A DNA stretch of 64,000 nt from Siphonodentalium dalli (GCA_032622095.1 CP136064.1:38550426-38614425); one strand, 5' to 3'. Shown: positions 44,060 through 56,896, counted from the first letter of the stretch. The notes: generated by a model not told the origin, from the sequence alone. Translations and numbers: made by a program.

Positions 44060-46100
44060 TGGTTGGTGGTCATGCCTCCTCTACTTTAGTCGCGGCCTCC
44101 ACAGCCTCAGCTGAGAAGGACAGCATTGGAAGTTCAGTGGCAGCTTCCGCTGGTCCTGCCTCCGGAGTGTCCAGGTTCTTTCCTTCGCTGCACATGCCGG
44201 CTACTTGCCACAACGCTGGTGGTCCGTAAAGCTTGCAAGCCCCGGTGCTATCGACCCATGGCCTGCCTCGCAGTTCAATGTGTCACCCGCCTCCATTCCA
44301 GGGGATTTCACCACACAGGTTCCGACCTGTCCTCCATTTGTCGAGTCTGTTACGGCTTCCGTCCCTCCTTGTCCTGGGGCGGGCCAGTATCCCGGCTATT
44401 CTCCTGCGTTTGTACCACCTCCCCCAGTGTGACCTTGGCCTTATGGTTCCTGGCCTTCTTCGGCTCCCAGGCCAGAACCTTTCCAGGCTTCTATCTTAAA
44501 TCCCGAGGCACCGGAATTTGTTCCTAAACCAGGCAACCTAGTCGGGATACTTGCCCCTTTTCTCTATCTCCTTGACGGATGGTGTCACCTTGAGACGAGG
44601 ACGTGCTGTCACTACATCCCCTGGATTCGGAAGCATTTGATGCGTGTCCGAGTTCGCCGTGTCCATCCGAGAGTGCCTTCCAAGTTTCGGATGGGTCAGT
44701 CCTTCCAATTTCGGCTAACACTTGTGCACCATTCTTTGCATGCATTACTAGCACAGTACTGACAGTGCCTAGGAAAGCAAGCACACTACCGCATTGTTGT
44801 GGTTCATTTAAAACGGGGTATGGCCACGGATATATCTCTTTATCGCTACAAATGAGCTAAAATGTCAACAACATGGACCCTCTTTGATAATTATTATATA
44901 ATTTCTCAACAACTTCCACAACTGCGCTAGTACACTTAGAACGTGGCGCGTGATCGTCCACAATACCTGTTTTCCCCACAATCGAAGGACTGGATGGGGC
45001 CTCCATATCAGGACGAAACAATAACGCGTGGCGCCTTTTTCTGCAAACTCGGTACTCGGAGTAGGTTGGTGGTCATGCCTCCTCTATTTGTAGTCGCGGT
45101 CTCCACAGCCTCCGCAGAGAAGAGCAGCAGTGGATGGTCTGCGGCAGCTACCGCTGGTCCTGCCTCGATCAATCTGGGTTCATTCTATCGCCGCCCATAC
45201 AGGTTTTCAGCACCTTTTCTCACCATGGCTACACCATTGTTACCTGTCGCTGACAGGTCGCGATCATTACACGGATTTTTTGTACAATATTACCTCCGTT
45301 ATTTGTACTAGCCTACCAATGAACCGGCTGCAGCCATTGCAGGCCCTGCCCTAGTAGGAGCCGATCCTGTGCTTCTCACAGGTATGCCAAAAGTTGACTT
45401 GCATGACTTGTGGTGTGACGCTCCTGTGCACGCGACCATGCGCAGTGGTCAGACACTGGCATGCGATTTATACAGTGTACCACCCACAATTGCATTGGTG
45501 TGGAATCTCACAGTAAACCACTCAGAACTCGCCTCCCTGTATTGTCAGTGATGACAATTGATACAAGCTAACCACGGAGGTCCCCACGATACAGTCATGT
45601 CGCCCATTTCCATCTTTTCCCCGAAAAGACCTCCTGCTTCCTCCATCAACATGGCGTTGGTTACTGGACATACCTCCGCAGAGAAGTGCAGCACTGGATG
45701 TTCGGCAGCAGCTACCGCTGGTTCTGCCTCAGTCAATCCAGGTTCATTCTATCGTGGAATATTCCGGTTTTCAGAACCTTTTCTTGCCATGGCTACCACA
45801 TTGTTACTTGTCACAGACAAGTCGCGATAATTACCAATTTTTTTTGTACAATATTACCTCCTTTATTTGTACTCGCCGACCATTGACCTGGCTACAGCAC
45901 TTGCAGGCACTGCTCTAGTAGGATCCGTTCCTGTGCTTCTCCCAGGTATGACAAAGCTGCCTTGTGGGGTGATGCTTAAGTGCATGCATCCTTGCTCAGG
46001 GGTCGGACCCTGGCATGAGATTTCAATCGTGTACCACCCGAACTTACACTTCATTAGTAGCATCAGTAAACCCGTGGCGGAATGAGAACTCGCCTCACTG
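44060..46100 (+). pseudogene. decayed Ser/Ala/Pro-rich coding-like interior of the diverged DIRS-like element
   Basis: No long ORF survives, but plus-strand frames carry related peptides three times: ASAEKDSIGSSVAASAGPAS (near 44110), ASAEKSSSGWSAAATAGPAS (near 45110) and TSAEKCSTGCSAAATAGSAS (near 45680). The second and third continue alike through SFYR, FLTMAT or FLAMAT, and DRSR or DKSR. A proline-rich stretch (FTTQVPTCPPFVESV) lies at about 44310. GC content is well above the flanks. A Gag-like origin is an inference from position in the element; no reverse transcriptase motif was found. Confidence 0.45.
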
Positions 46101-46696
46101 CGTTGTCCAACGATCCAATAGACACCACAGTGGTAGGTTTTCTTCAACATCTCCGCAGTAGCATGTCGACCAAGTCTACACGGCTGTGTCGCAACGCCAG
46201 CAGTGTTTTGTCACACTATTTAAGTTAACATTAGTTCAGGTCTGCAAATTTTAGGCCTGGAGGTTATCTCAACATGACACTGCCGCCAAAGTTTTATGGT
46301 GGTCTCGTAATAACCGTGTTTCCCATAGGTTTGCTAGTAATTGCTACGGTCCCCTCTTTCATCCTCAGAATTGGAGGGGGTAGGTCTCTATATCCTATTT
46401 GGCCATGCATGAATGAGTTAACTCCCTTGCCTATGACCAATATTTATCCAAGACACCTTCACTCTGTGAACATTAGGGCACTTGAAGTACAGGTACATCT
46501 GTTTCCTTTTTGGAGCTCAGTTGCTTTTGGCGTTCTGAGCTACTGCGTATGGGACACAAGGGTCTATATTTACACATGTCTACCATGAACAACACTTTTC
46601 TTTACAGGATGCAAATCTATTCCGCTTCAGCAGTTGGGTTTCATAGGCTTAGTCTGAGTATCTGCCTCGTGGCTTCCTCCTGTTCAAGAATTCTAA

Positions 46697-46800
46697 TTAT
46701 AACCATTGGTTCATTCAGTGTCCAAGATATCTTTGCCAGAGATATATATTTTTTTACCCAAAATATGTATCTCCTAATAAGTATCTTGGACACTGAACTA
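46697..46800 (+). repeat. internal complementary region of the diverged DIRS-like element
   Basis: The complement of the left tip (CAGTGTCCAAGATATCTTTG) is followed by a T run and the complement of the right tip (ACCCAAAATATGTATCTCCT). Both tips are also found at the outer ends of the element. Confidence 0.65.
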
Positions 46801-47090
46801 ATAGGCCCCTCCCAGTTGGGATCAACATTCCTGCCCCGCGCACTCGGTCAAAACGCATCGAACACACAGCAGGGAGAAATGAAAAGACCGCAGACTTACT
46901 GACTGACTTTTTATAACGAAAGGACATGGTCAGCGGAAGTTGAACCTGATAGGGTTTGACCGTGCGCGTACTTTAGGTACTTCGTACCGATTTTCGAATT
47001 TTCTTCTAGAATCTTGCAAGCCAGAAATATATAACCATTAGTTCATTCAGTGTCCAAGATACTTATTAGTAGATACATATTTTGGGTGAA

Positions 47091-48320
47091 AAAATTTAAT
47101 TTTTGGTTTGTTTAAACTGCATGTACTTCATTGTACAACAGATTGTTATGTTAAAATTGCATCAACACGTTATCATGAAATGTAATTTTTCACATCCAAC
47201 AATGTTTTTGGATAATTTTGGAGTACAGATATAAAAATCGACCTCTTGGGAAATTTTGGTTTTAAACAGTGAGAATAAAAACCTGCCTGCTGGTAAAAAA
47301 GTTAATATAAAAACCTGCCTGTTTGCCCATTTTGAGAAAACAAAAAGTGCCTGACAAACAGATAATTAACTTTGTGTGGCCTTACATTAATTTTTCCTGA
47401 TGTTTAGTGTATATTGGGAAATTGTTGGGAAAGGCTGTGTGTTATCATCATCCTGAATATCTTTAGCATCTGTTGATAATGATGCCCCATTCATTTTGAG
47501 TACCAAATTATTAAAAAAAAATCTTTGCGCACCAGGGAAATAAAAACACAAATTACATGCAAAAGACCATGAAAGCCTTCAAGGGCAGCTAAATATCAGC
47601 ACGATGAAAAAGTATTTGACTCATAATTAAGAACACTATAAATATTTACCACTGTTCTTAACAAAAGCATGAATCTGAACTTTTTTGTGTGCGGTTTGTG
47701 GATTTGATCTTATTATTTTTGGGTATATAAAACATAGAAATAGTAGATTTATGGTATCAAATTGGATGGAAAATCTATAAATCTTACTATTATGTTGACT
47801 TTTCCATTGGATAGTTCCAAAATAACCCAATACTAGGAACTATGGGAGGCGACTAATTAAAGTCCTTCTTGTTAGTGTCTACTTGGCACATTACCCTTTT
47901 CAGGTGTTCCCTGCAACAGCTTAAAAATTCATAAACAAAACATTGCTCTTTCTGCGCAAATTAAATCCCAACTAAAGTTATAATTCATCTTGAATAGACT
48001 CATGATGAGCTTTGGTCCTGGGTTGGTGTTTGCCTAATTTGTCTATAAGAGGATTGCACTCTATGGATCTTTCCACAGCTGTCAATCAAATAATTATTAG
48101 CAAATATTTTCAACCAGTCCGTGACAGCTACGGATGCTTGGTGCATTAAAAATTCTTTGTTCACCCTAATATTGATATCCGCACATATTAAATTGACTAT
48201 TTGGCAAAAAAAAAATTAACAAATCATAATGCACTGAAATTTTGATTTGTTAAATGATGTTGGAAATTTGTCCATGATTATAACACTGTTTTTCATGACA
48301 ATCGTCGTATTTCTCACAAT
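47091..48320 (+). other. intergenic, nothing recognised
   Basis: AT-rich. No ORF of note, no element ends. Confidence 0.5.
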
Positions 48321-48543
48321 TTACCCTTTCATGATGGGAGCTGCGCTGGTACAGTAATAAAGATCCTGTGCCAGTGCATTCTCTTATAAATGCGAGTCTT
48401 CCCATACCTCACATTATAAGAGAATGCACTGGCTTATATATGTCTTATATATGCGAGGCTCCCGAGGGGAAACACACATATATAAGAGAATGCATTGGCA
48501 CAGGGTTTCTGCAAAATTTGAGGAATCTCCAGTCATAGAAGGG
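48321..48543. mobile_element. TTAA-type MITE, CCCTTTCATGATGGG family
   Basis: CCCTTTCATGATGGGAGCTG at left, AGAAGGG-TTAA at right (48544-48547); two subtype hairpins, both worn. Confidence 0.75.
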
Positions 48544-48803
48544 TTAAGGAAGAAAATAATGTATGTTCTTGGGTGTATTATAGCATGTAGGCAGGCTCTG
48601 TAAAATTAATTAAACTATTTCTGCAGATGCCTTGTCTCCTAGCAACCGTAAGCTCATCACACTACCTAATATGTGTTTTTCCATTTCTTTTGGCATTATC
48701 AATGGCTCACATCTGCTATCCGGTCCTCATGAAACTTCATTTGCTTCATTTGGTGTGAAATCAAAAAGCAACTGAACCACCATTAAAATAAGTTGAGTGA
48801 CAA

Positions 48804-48826
48804 CCCCCCCCCCCCCCCCCCCCCCC
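48804..48826 (+). repeat. poly-C run of 23
   Basis: Uninterrupted C tract in intergenic DNA. The true length is uncertain because such runs are poorly sequenced. Confidence 0.85.
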
Positions 48827-49127
48827 TCTGTCATGTATCATCACAATGAAACGATGCATTTGAAGATATGAGCACATTCTATACAACATATACTTATACC
48901 TAGCTGGCTGGGTGATGGGTTATTATGCTGTTGTTAGTGCAAAACTTTAATATTACATTTTGTTACTTCTGGCTTCAAAACCAACCAATATCCATTCATG
49001 ACAACCACCATTTAATCGCTATACCTCACTTTATGATATTCTTGAAAATGCTAGAGTGGGATGTTTTTTATTTTCACTTTATATGTTTTTTTAATTTCCA
49101 ATACACATGAATGGTATGAATGCAAAC

Positions 49128-49900
49128 CAGTGTTCACACTGGCCCAAAATTTCTTTGAGCCACCACCTTAGCCACTTGTGAATTTTTTTGAGCCACTTTT
49201 CATATAGTTGAGCCACATTTTTTCAACCCATATTTTTTGGAGCCACTTCGATTTAAAAATATTCAAAGAACAACACAAGCTAATTAACTCAAATACTCAC
49301 ATGTATTCTATATAATATAACAGGTTCTGGTAGGTAAAACAACAATATAAACAACAATATTAATAATCAAACATCAAAAATTCTGTGAGATTTTACATCA
49401 TCCCGATTATTAAATGCTTTACCAAAATAAAAGTCTAACATTGGAGGGCCTTCAATTGCAGTTTTCATTAATAAGTTTAAATGTGGAACAGAAAGTCTGT
49501 TTCATCATTTATCTTTTATGAAATGTTGGTTGGTACTCTCACAGTCCACACGGGTTCATAATACAGTGTTTATGCAAAGTCTGCTATGGGATGTGTGTCC
49601 TTTCTTTGTTTCACTACTGTTGGGCGATTTGAAAGCAATACAATGAATGTGTGTTTTTTATCGAGTAGAAGTAGGAATCCCATTCACTGTACACGATACA
49701 ATTGCAACCAACCGCTGTGGCATAAGCGGAGAATCAATTAGCGAGTGCTTTCATTTCGACTGTCTTGTGGCGGGATAGTGTTGCCTGATTGTTAAACTTA
49801 ATCTGTCCGACTGCAGTTAATTTAAGAGCCACACACCCAAATCCTTTGAGCCACTTTCTTTCGCAATTTGCGAAATTTGCTCACGGCAGCGTGAACACTG
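49128..49900. mobile_element. hAT-type non-autonomous element, 773 bp
   Basis: Ends CAGTGTTCAC / GTGAACACTG with duplication ATGCAAAC at 49120-49127 and 49901-49908. Several GAGCCACTT subterminal repeats. No ORF. Confidence 0.88.
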
Positions 49901-49930
49901 ATGCAAACACATACCATTGAGGAACATTGT

Positions 49931-49992
49931 ACAGTAATACCCTAAGTAATCGACTGTGGTTAAGGAGTCGATTACTTAGGACATTACTGTAT
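49931..49992. mobile_element. tiny hairpin MITE, TACAGTAAT ends
   Basis: A palindrome with two mismatches in the arms, CAGTAATACCCTAAGTAATC through GATTACTTAGGACATTACTG, flanked by TA, as for Tc1/mariner (pogo-like) MITEs. It ends 8 bp before a CAAGCC-family MITE. Confidence 0.65.
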
Positions 49993-50000
49993 GTTGTTTT

Positions 50001-50428
50001 CAAGCCTGCAAGTAGTGTGTCTGTCATTTACAGAACGAGGTCCCCAGAGGGTGAATTTAGTGATGCTATCCAACACAGCGGGCTAGCATCACAAAATTCA
50101 CCCTCTGGGGGATCTCATTCTGCTTAGGTGTCATCTTCTGGGAAGTATCTATATTCTCAAATTAACATTGTTTTTAGTTACTTTATCCCTTCAGGGAAGT
50201 TTCTATATCCCCTAATTTGCAGAAGATAAAATGCATAATCAAGGGGACTATTGGGTGAGCATCACCAACTTCAACTGATCCTAGGTCTCATAGCAATTGA
50301 GGCCTAAGCAGAATGAGGTTCCCAGAGGGTGAATTTGTTGATGCTAGCCCACTGCGGGATAGCTTCACTAAATTCACCCTCTGGGGAGCCTCATTCTGCA
50401 AATGACAGACACACTATTTGCAGGCTTG
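50001..50428. mobile_element. palindromic MITE, CAAGCC family, with extra central DNA
   Basis: Ends CAAGCCTGCAAGTAG / CTATTTGCAGGCTTG. About 150 bp of unrelated sequence lies between the two halves. Confidence 0.7.
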
Positions 50429-50877
50429 CATACTGTCTTCCTATCACCCCTGCCATTCAAAATTAGCAAAAACAATGGGTGCAATGAAAATACTGTAGGA
50501 ACTACATGTAATTAGGCCTGCATGAAATTTCCATTTGCAAGAAATTCGTCATACCATTTGGAATAATCAAATTTGTTGTAATTGATCAGATTTTATATTG
50601 TAATGTCAGTCACAGGTGCTGCGGACAGTGTGTTGCGTCATCCTTCATATTCATGGATGCTATGCACACAATTTCCCTTGCCATTTGAAAGCATCAGTAA
50701 TTTTACAGTTTGTTCTAACTTGGCAGCTGGAGCTATCAACTTGGCAAGAATCATGGGTATTGATGCATAAAAATATGGGATGAGCTCATTATTCTAATTT
50801 GGCATAAGTGTTGCATTTACTAGGGTATTTGAGGTATGCAATAATTAACAGCAAAAATTTATTTTGTCAAAACTCAT

Positions 50878-51675
50878 TTTAAAGTGATGTGAAACACTCC
50901 GATAGGGTGATCAAATAGAAATGGAGAATAATCTTGTTCAAAGTAGTTATTTTTACAAATATTGTATCTGAATTGACAACACACACCGTCATTCTTATAT
51001 ATTAATTAAATGCAGCGACTGCAAATGGCGAAATCGTTTTCGTTAGTTTATCGCCGATAGAAGCGTCCTGTTTCGAGTAGTAAATATTTGCAATTGAGCG
51101 TAGTTCAGACAATGTTTTCTATGGAGTGGTACGATCGATTTGCTTGAGATTTTCGGTGATGTTAGTAGAATTCTACATTCCTCCAGTTGGGGTAGCACAT
51201 GAATAATAATCAGTTTCACGCACCCGAACAAGTACATAATATGTCATTAAGGTATAATATTATGGCCGCTCAAACTTATTGAAGATACATAATCCGAATT
51301 AAAGTGATGTGAAACACTCCGGAAGGGTGACCAAATAGAAATTGAGAATAATCTTGTTCAAAGTAGTTATTTTTTACGAATATTAATCCAAATTGACACC
51401 ACACATCATCATTCCTATATATTATTTAAATGCAATGACTCGATGGCGAAATCATTTGTGTCAGTTGATCGCCGATAGTTGCATCCCAAATCAAGATGTA
51501 AATATTTACAATTGAGTGTAGTTCAGGTGATGATTTCTATGGAGTGGTATGGTGGATTTCTTTCAATTTTTCGACGGTGTTAGAAGAATGCTACATTCCA
51601 CAGGTTGGCATAGTGACTGAGTACTAACGTATCAATTTCACGCACCGAACAAGTCCATAATATGTCTTTAACTCT
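50878..51675 (+). repeat. tandem pair of repeat Y, about 420 bp apart
   Basis: AAAGTGATGTGAAACACTCC starts copies at 50880 and 51301; both end with ACATAATATGTC or CATAATATGTCTTTAAC. Confidence 0.8.
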
Positions 51676-51913
51676 CCTAAATTATTATTTCTTTGGCTTT
51701 TGGGGTAAAATATATTTGAATCGAGTCGAGGAATCCACCCGTCAAAGCTCAGAGTTATCAGAAATCTTTTATCTTTCACCACCTGGAATATTTGGCAGCC
51801 CAGCAAAATATTCGACGAGCCAACCGACAAACTCGATACCAAATTGCAGTGAACAAAATGTTCATATATAACACGTTTTGTACAATTGTATACTAGAGTT
51901 GACAGTGGTTAAC

Positions 51914-52149
51914 AAGAATGCATTGGCCTAACAATTTTTTAGAAGAGTGTCATCTGCTCGTGTTTGTCTGGGGCTCTGTATGGGTGAAATTATAAAATTG
52001 TTAAAGAATACAAGAAAAAATTATTAAAATTGTAAGGCCAATGCATTCTCTTATATATGCGAGGCGACCTATGGTCGACTCACATATATAAGAGAATGCA
52101 CAGGGTAAAAAAATCCTGACTTACGACTGGATTTGATAGGGCGGGTCAC
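51914..52149. mobile_element. hairpin MITE, GTGACCCGC family, left part deleted
   Basis: It begins within the first hairpin (GAATGCATTGGCCTAAC) and keeps the spacer, the second hairpin and the right end GCGGGTCAC. Confidence 0.75.
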
Positions 52150-53119
52150 ATATGGGGACCATCGAATCGAATTGTGTACCTTTAAGTTCCAAAATTGAAC
52201 ATCTCTGGAAAAACAAAAGAACTGAATCCATGAAACATGTTCTTACCCTGACTGGATGGAGCAATTTAGTCTGGAATGACCTTTTATTGAAAGAGGCGGA
52301 CTGCAACACATATGCATGAACAAGAGGTCATCATCCCCACATGGTTGATTCGTGGAACATGCATATCAAATGAATGACCAATGAAAATCAAGTTCTTCAG
52401 GCTCAGTGTAGGGCAAGGTAGATGGACTATAAACAGTATGTGAAAAATGTCTTCCAACTTGAAGCTACCCTAGTAAGTTAAATTTATTCATTATCATACA
52501 TGTAGATGCCACAATATCTGTTGAACCATTTTGTTTCAAACTGAAGTAAAACAATAAATATTTATCGCATAGCACTACTGACTCACTCATTGAATCCTGG
52601 GATAATTCACCTTCCTGCATGATACAAGGCATGTATGGGATATTTTATCTATTGACTAGTGTGCTATCTTCAATTTGATTGGTCGATAGCTGCACAAGAT
52701 AAACCCATATTGTGTGGTCAACATCAAAACACAATAAGTCAGCCCCATAGGATAGAACAGGCTTTGGGTAAGGTAAAAACTTGTACCACGTGAACAGATA
52801 CAGGATAACTAATAATTGAATAGTCAGACAGCTACATGTATGTGCCATACTAAAGTCTGCATTAAATATGGCCATTATTCGTGTATACAACAATTCACTG
52901 TTATGTAGAGGATATCAACAAACTAATTGTTCTGAGTGGCCACAGTGATGAAAAGTATGGTCAATATTTCTTGACAGGTGAAGTTTTAAATCTAAACCTT
53001 CCTAATAAAGTTAAATAAACCCACACTACAAAACAAGAGGCAAGGCTCCACAAGTAGATTTGGACAAACACACAAACAATGACCCTCAGTCTCAATTTTA
53101 GCCAATTAAATCATACTGG
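52150..53119 (+). other. intergenic, nothing recognised
   Basis: No supported gene or element. Confidence 0.5.
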
Positions 53120-53350
53120 TTAGTACCAGTAACAATTTTGCATGTTGAAACCATTGTTATAGTAGTAAACAAAACTGTTAAGTGGTTTGTCAACAAACAT
53201 CGCTAATTGTGTAGCAAGTTTAAATATTTTAGACTGAATATGATTTTCAGAATAATTGTCAATTGTTTAGACCTTTTCCATTAATATTGAACTAACTGGA
53301 CTTTTATTGTTAATCCACTGTAACAGTCATGGTTACATGACAAAGTAAAG
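53120..53350 (+). repeat. dispersed repeat X, copy 3, partial
   Basis: TTGTCAACAAACATCGCTAA and TGAATATGATTTTCAGAATA match copies 1 and 2. Confidence 0.6.
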
Positions 53351-53941
53351 TCTGAGCTATTGCCTTTGGTTTGGCGTGCATCAACAAGATAGCACACTCA
53401 ATGTGTCAATTTTTCATCCAGCACAATCAAACTCCATTTGAATCTGCGGGGTGACCTCCAGATGGGAGCATTTGATTTCAAAAATGAATACATCAGGACG
53501 CCTCGCATTTATTTGCAAAAATATGGCCGGCGGCAGCCATCTTTATTTTTTTTAATGTGGTGTACTAGTACTAAAGTTTTACGTGTAGGTCCATAACAAA
53601 ATTTCCACCTTCTGACATGGCTCTGGCATGGAAACCCCTTAATGCACTCTTATAAAACACCCATTGAACTTATATAATTCGAAATATTCCGTTTTGAAAA
53701 TTCCTAAAATCACCTGCATCTCAGTTACCAGAGGATCAAAATTATCCATGTTAATCAATTGTGCACTTTCAACAGGCCTGACCCTGTTACCAGAGGATCA
53801 AAATTATCCATGTTAATCAATTATGCACTTCAACAGGCCTGACATCTGCAATTTCATTTTGTGTGTTAGATGTGATTATGCCATTATGGCTTGCCTGTAA
53901 GCATGGCCATTTGTGCAGTCTAAATGGTACGGGTGGGGAGT

Positions 53942-54165
53942 CAAGCCTTGAAATAGGGTGTCTGTCATTTGCAGAATGAGGTCCCCAGAGGGTGTGAATT
54001 TAGTGATGCTACCTGCTACCCCGCATAGCGGGCTAGCATTACCAAATTCACCCTCTAGGGACCTCATTCTGCTTACATCTCAGCAGATTATGCAGGGTAG
54101 CATCACTAAATTCACCCTCTGGGGACCTCATTCTGCAAATGACAGACACCCCATTTCAAGGCTTG
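53942..54165. mobile_element. palindromic MITE, CAAGCC family, partly deleted
   Basis: Ends as in the family; the third block is shortened near 54080. Confidence 0.75.
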
Positions 54166-55699
54166 GTGCTATTCCAAGCCAATGTTTTGCAGCAATGAAA
54201 TTACTTAAGACTCATTTAAACATCTTCTCTGGAACCACCATGCTATTTAATCTAATATATGGTGTGAAGGGTTTTTGATGATAGTTATTGTCACTGAGCT
54301 GTCAAAAAGAACCAGACCTGATGTCACTTGGAAAGTGACCCACACACGCCTTCCAACCCACCACCCCTCTTCAATTTGGATAATATCAACCCCTTTCCAT
54401 TATTAATAACTATATTATTCTAATATCTCGCAATTTGTAAAAAACATAAATAGAACTGCTTACACTAGGATAGTGGTGGCAAGCGCTATAGTTTAGATGC
54501 GACATTAACCCTTCTGTTGAGAAATTCCAATAATTTTTTATTATTAGTCTACCACTTCAGCACATATTAAATATTACACTACTCTTTTAAAAGATTTTTG
54601 TACCAGAAAAATAACCTCAAACACATCCAATGAACTGTAAACATTTCTTTACTACTCATGGATGAGAGGTTCCTTGGAAAATATTCCGATTTTAAATTAG
54701 GACAATAAATAGGCCGTTTGGTGGGAAATGTTCAGATAACAAGTTCAACAATGAATAGGAATCATGCACATTTGCCATCTGCTTGATTTCCTAAACCCTC
54801 TGGAACTGATTAATTTAGTCAAGAAAACTACCCAAAATGAAGATACAGAGCATCAATCAGATAAGAAATGTTTGAGTTTTCCGAGCATGTGTGAATTCCA
54901 AGTCGAAAAAGGGTCATTACTCCTTAAAAAAAAACGATCAAACCCATATTCAAACTATTGTGGGCAGAGAAACTTACAAAATTTGTTTCCGATCGGATAG
55001 TAAATGATTGAATTATTGCAACATGCATGAAGTGTTTACATACTGACTAACAACTACCTGTGGTGAATCTGGCCGTCGACACTGTACCATCCTATGCTAA
55101 ATATGTGCTTTATAGAATGCTCATAATAATAAACCTGGTTCAAATGTAGATTGGTTAATTAATAAATTCCAAATTTTTTCTAACAGATCAATGGAGATAC
55201 TAAACCATAAGAATTTGATTAAATCTCAATAGGATGCAGGCCCCATGTTACATATTGAATCACTAAAATTCTATAAACAAGAACAATCACATGTCAAGAA
55301 GGCAATTAATTATGTTCCATATGAGCTGGGGCAGGCCATCACATACAATGTTCAACAGATGGCAGTTGTTTATGTCTGCAGTGGATAGTGGATACTGCCT
55401 TTATAATAGGATATGCTTCACAGCAAGCATCAAAATGAAAAGGCAATGGGCGACTATGGGTCAGTTGGAAAGGGTGGTACAAGCCCTGGTTCTTTTTGAC
55501 AGGTCGGTCACATTTTAACAAGCTGAATACCTACCTAGGCTACCAGAATCCAAGGCCCCTTCACACCATGTCAGATTTATCAGCTTGGTGGTTCCCAAGG
55601 TTTTTAAATGAGTCTCGGTAAATTCACTTAAGATTTTTTTGGTTTTAATTAAAAGTTTTTTTTTTGGGTTAAATTCAGTACTTTGTCAAATTCACTTAA
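54166..55699 (+). other. intergenic, nothing recognised
   Basis: Short chance frames only. A half-palindrome GTTCAGATAACAAGTTCAAC at 54728 relates to 4914-4963. Confidence 0.5.
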
Positions 55700-55969
55700 A
55701 AACAAGTAGCCCTAAACAGGGATGTTGCCTAGAGGGTCTCCGTTAAACAGTGGGGTGTCCACCTTTAAATATGGTCCAGATCCCCCCACCCCACAGTCTG
55801 CTCCCTCCCAACTGAAGCAATCACACTCCCCAAGTTCGTAAAATTCCTTTGCACATGTTGGAATTTTACAACTGATACCTCAAGCTTTTCTAACTGTGGC
55901 AAAGTTACAACCTGACATGCCCCCCTTTTTTTAATGGTGGACCCCATTCAAACAAATTTTGATCCCAAC

Positions 55970-56896
55970 CAGACCTGTTACCCTCAAAAAATATTTTCCA
56001 GGAGAATGGTCACGATTTTCCGTGAGATTGGGGTCACCGTCCGGGAGATTTTAAATAATTGGATTCCTTTTGTATTTTTTAAATTTCAATAAGAAAAAAA
56101 TTAAACAAAATTTCTTATTATCTATCATACAGAAATATGCAAGTTTGATAATAAATTAACAAAGTATTCTTCAGTTACTGTGCAGTTATACATTTTATTG
56201 TCTCATTTATAGAGAAAACATTGCAGGCCACGATGTATCAACAACCGTAAACTACTTTCGGTTTCATTTACATCTCACGAGATTTCAACTGTCATGTTAA
56301 AAAGTACAATTCAGAACGGACTTGTAAAGTTTAAAATCTAGAATGTATGTTTCTTTTGAATTATATCATACCATTTCAAGAGACCATGAGTCCTTAAACT
56401 TTGAATCGTATCGTCAGCGTTTTGCCGGTCTTTCCACAGAATCGGACATTTCAAAAATATGTGTGGTCGCCAATTTACTGAGACATATATAAATGACCAT
56501 ATATAGGGGTCATGCATAAAGCTTGTTTGCAATCCAATATGAAAACAATCTGGCATAGTTAATATTAGTTATATAACGTGCGGTTGCTCATCTCATTCAT
56601 CCTTTGTTAAAACATGTGGGTGACAAAACCATTTATTGCCAGACTAATTACCCGCCGCACATTGGCAGCTACTCCAAACTATCGCGTTATTATTGCGTAA
56701 CAGCAGTGTCTGCACCGGACGCTAAACAATTACACACAGGTAGTCTCGCTTACCAGTACAACGAAAACGAAAGTAACTTTTAATTATATTTTTGTTTGAG
56801 AAGATCGTTTCAAACCGTGAGATTAGGAGGTGTCGCCGTGACACGAACGCTGAAAGCGGGAGTCTCACGGCAAATCCGTGACGAGCAACGGGTCTG
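55970..56896. mobile_element. hAT-type non-autonomous element, 927 bp
   Basis: Ends CAGACCTGTT / AACGGGTCTG with duplication ATCCCAAC at 55962-55969 and 56897-56904. It splits a dispersed repeat whose uninterrupted relative (inverted) is at 1976-2340. CCGTGAGATT and related motifs recur near both ends. Confidence 0.87.

Larger units (their letters stand above)
43417..47090 (+). mobile_element. diverged DIRS-like element between ABCF3 and RPL22
   Basis: Left arm (about 43435-43597) pairs with the right arm (about 46873-47061): TATCTTGGACACTGAATGAA, then ACCTAAAGTACGCGCACGGT and a shared TTATAAAAAG. At 46697-46800 the two outer tips occur head to head, as in the other two elements. Relatedness to them shows at 43680 (CCTAATTTCGTG ... 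ACACGTGTTTC, compare about 24990) and in the right cap (CCCTCCCA ... CCCCGCG, compare 29214). The interior is GC-rich with decayed coding-like repeats. Exact ends are uncertain by about 10 bp. Confidence 0.65.
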
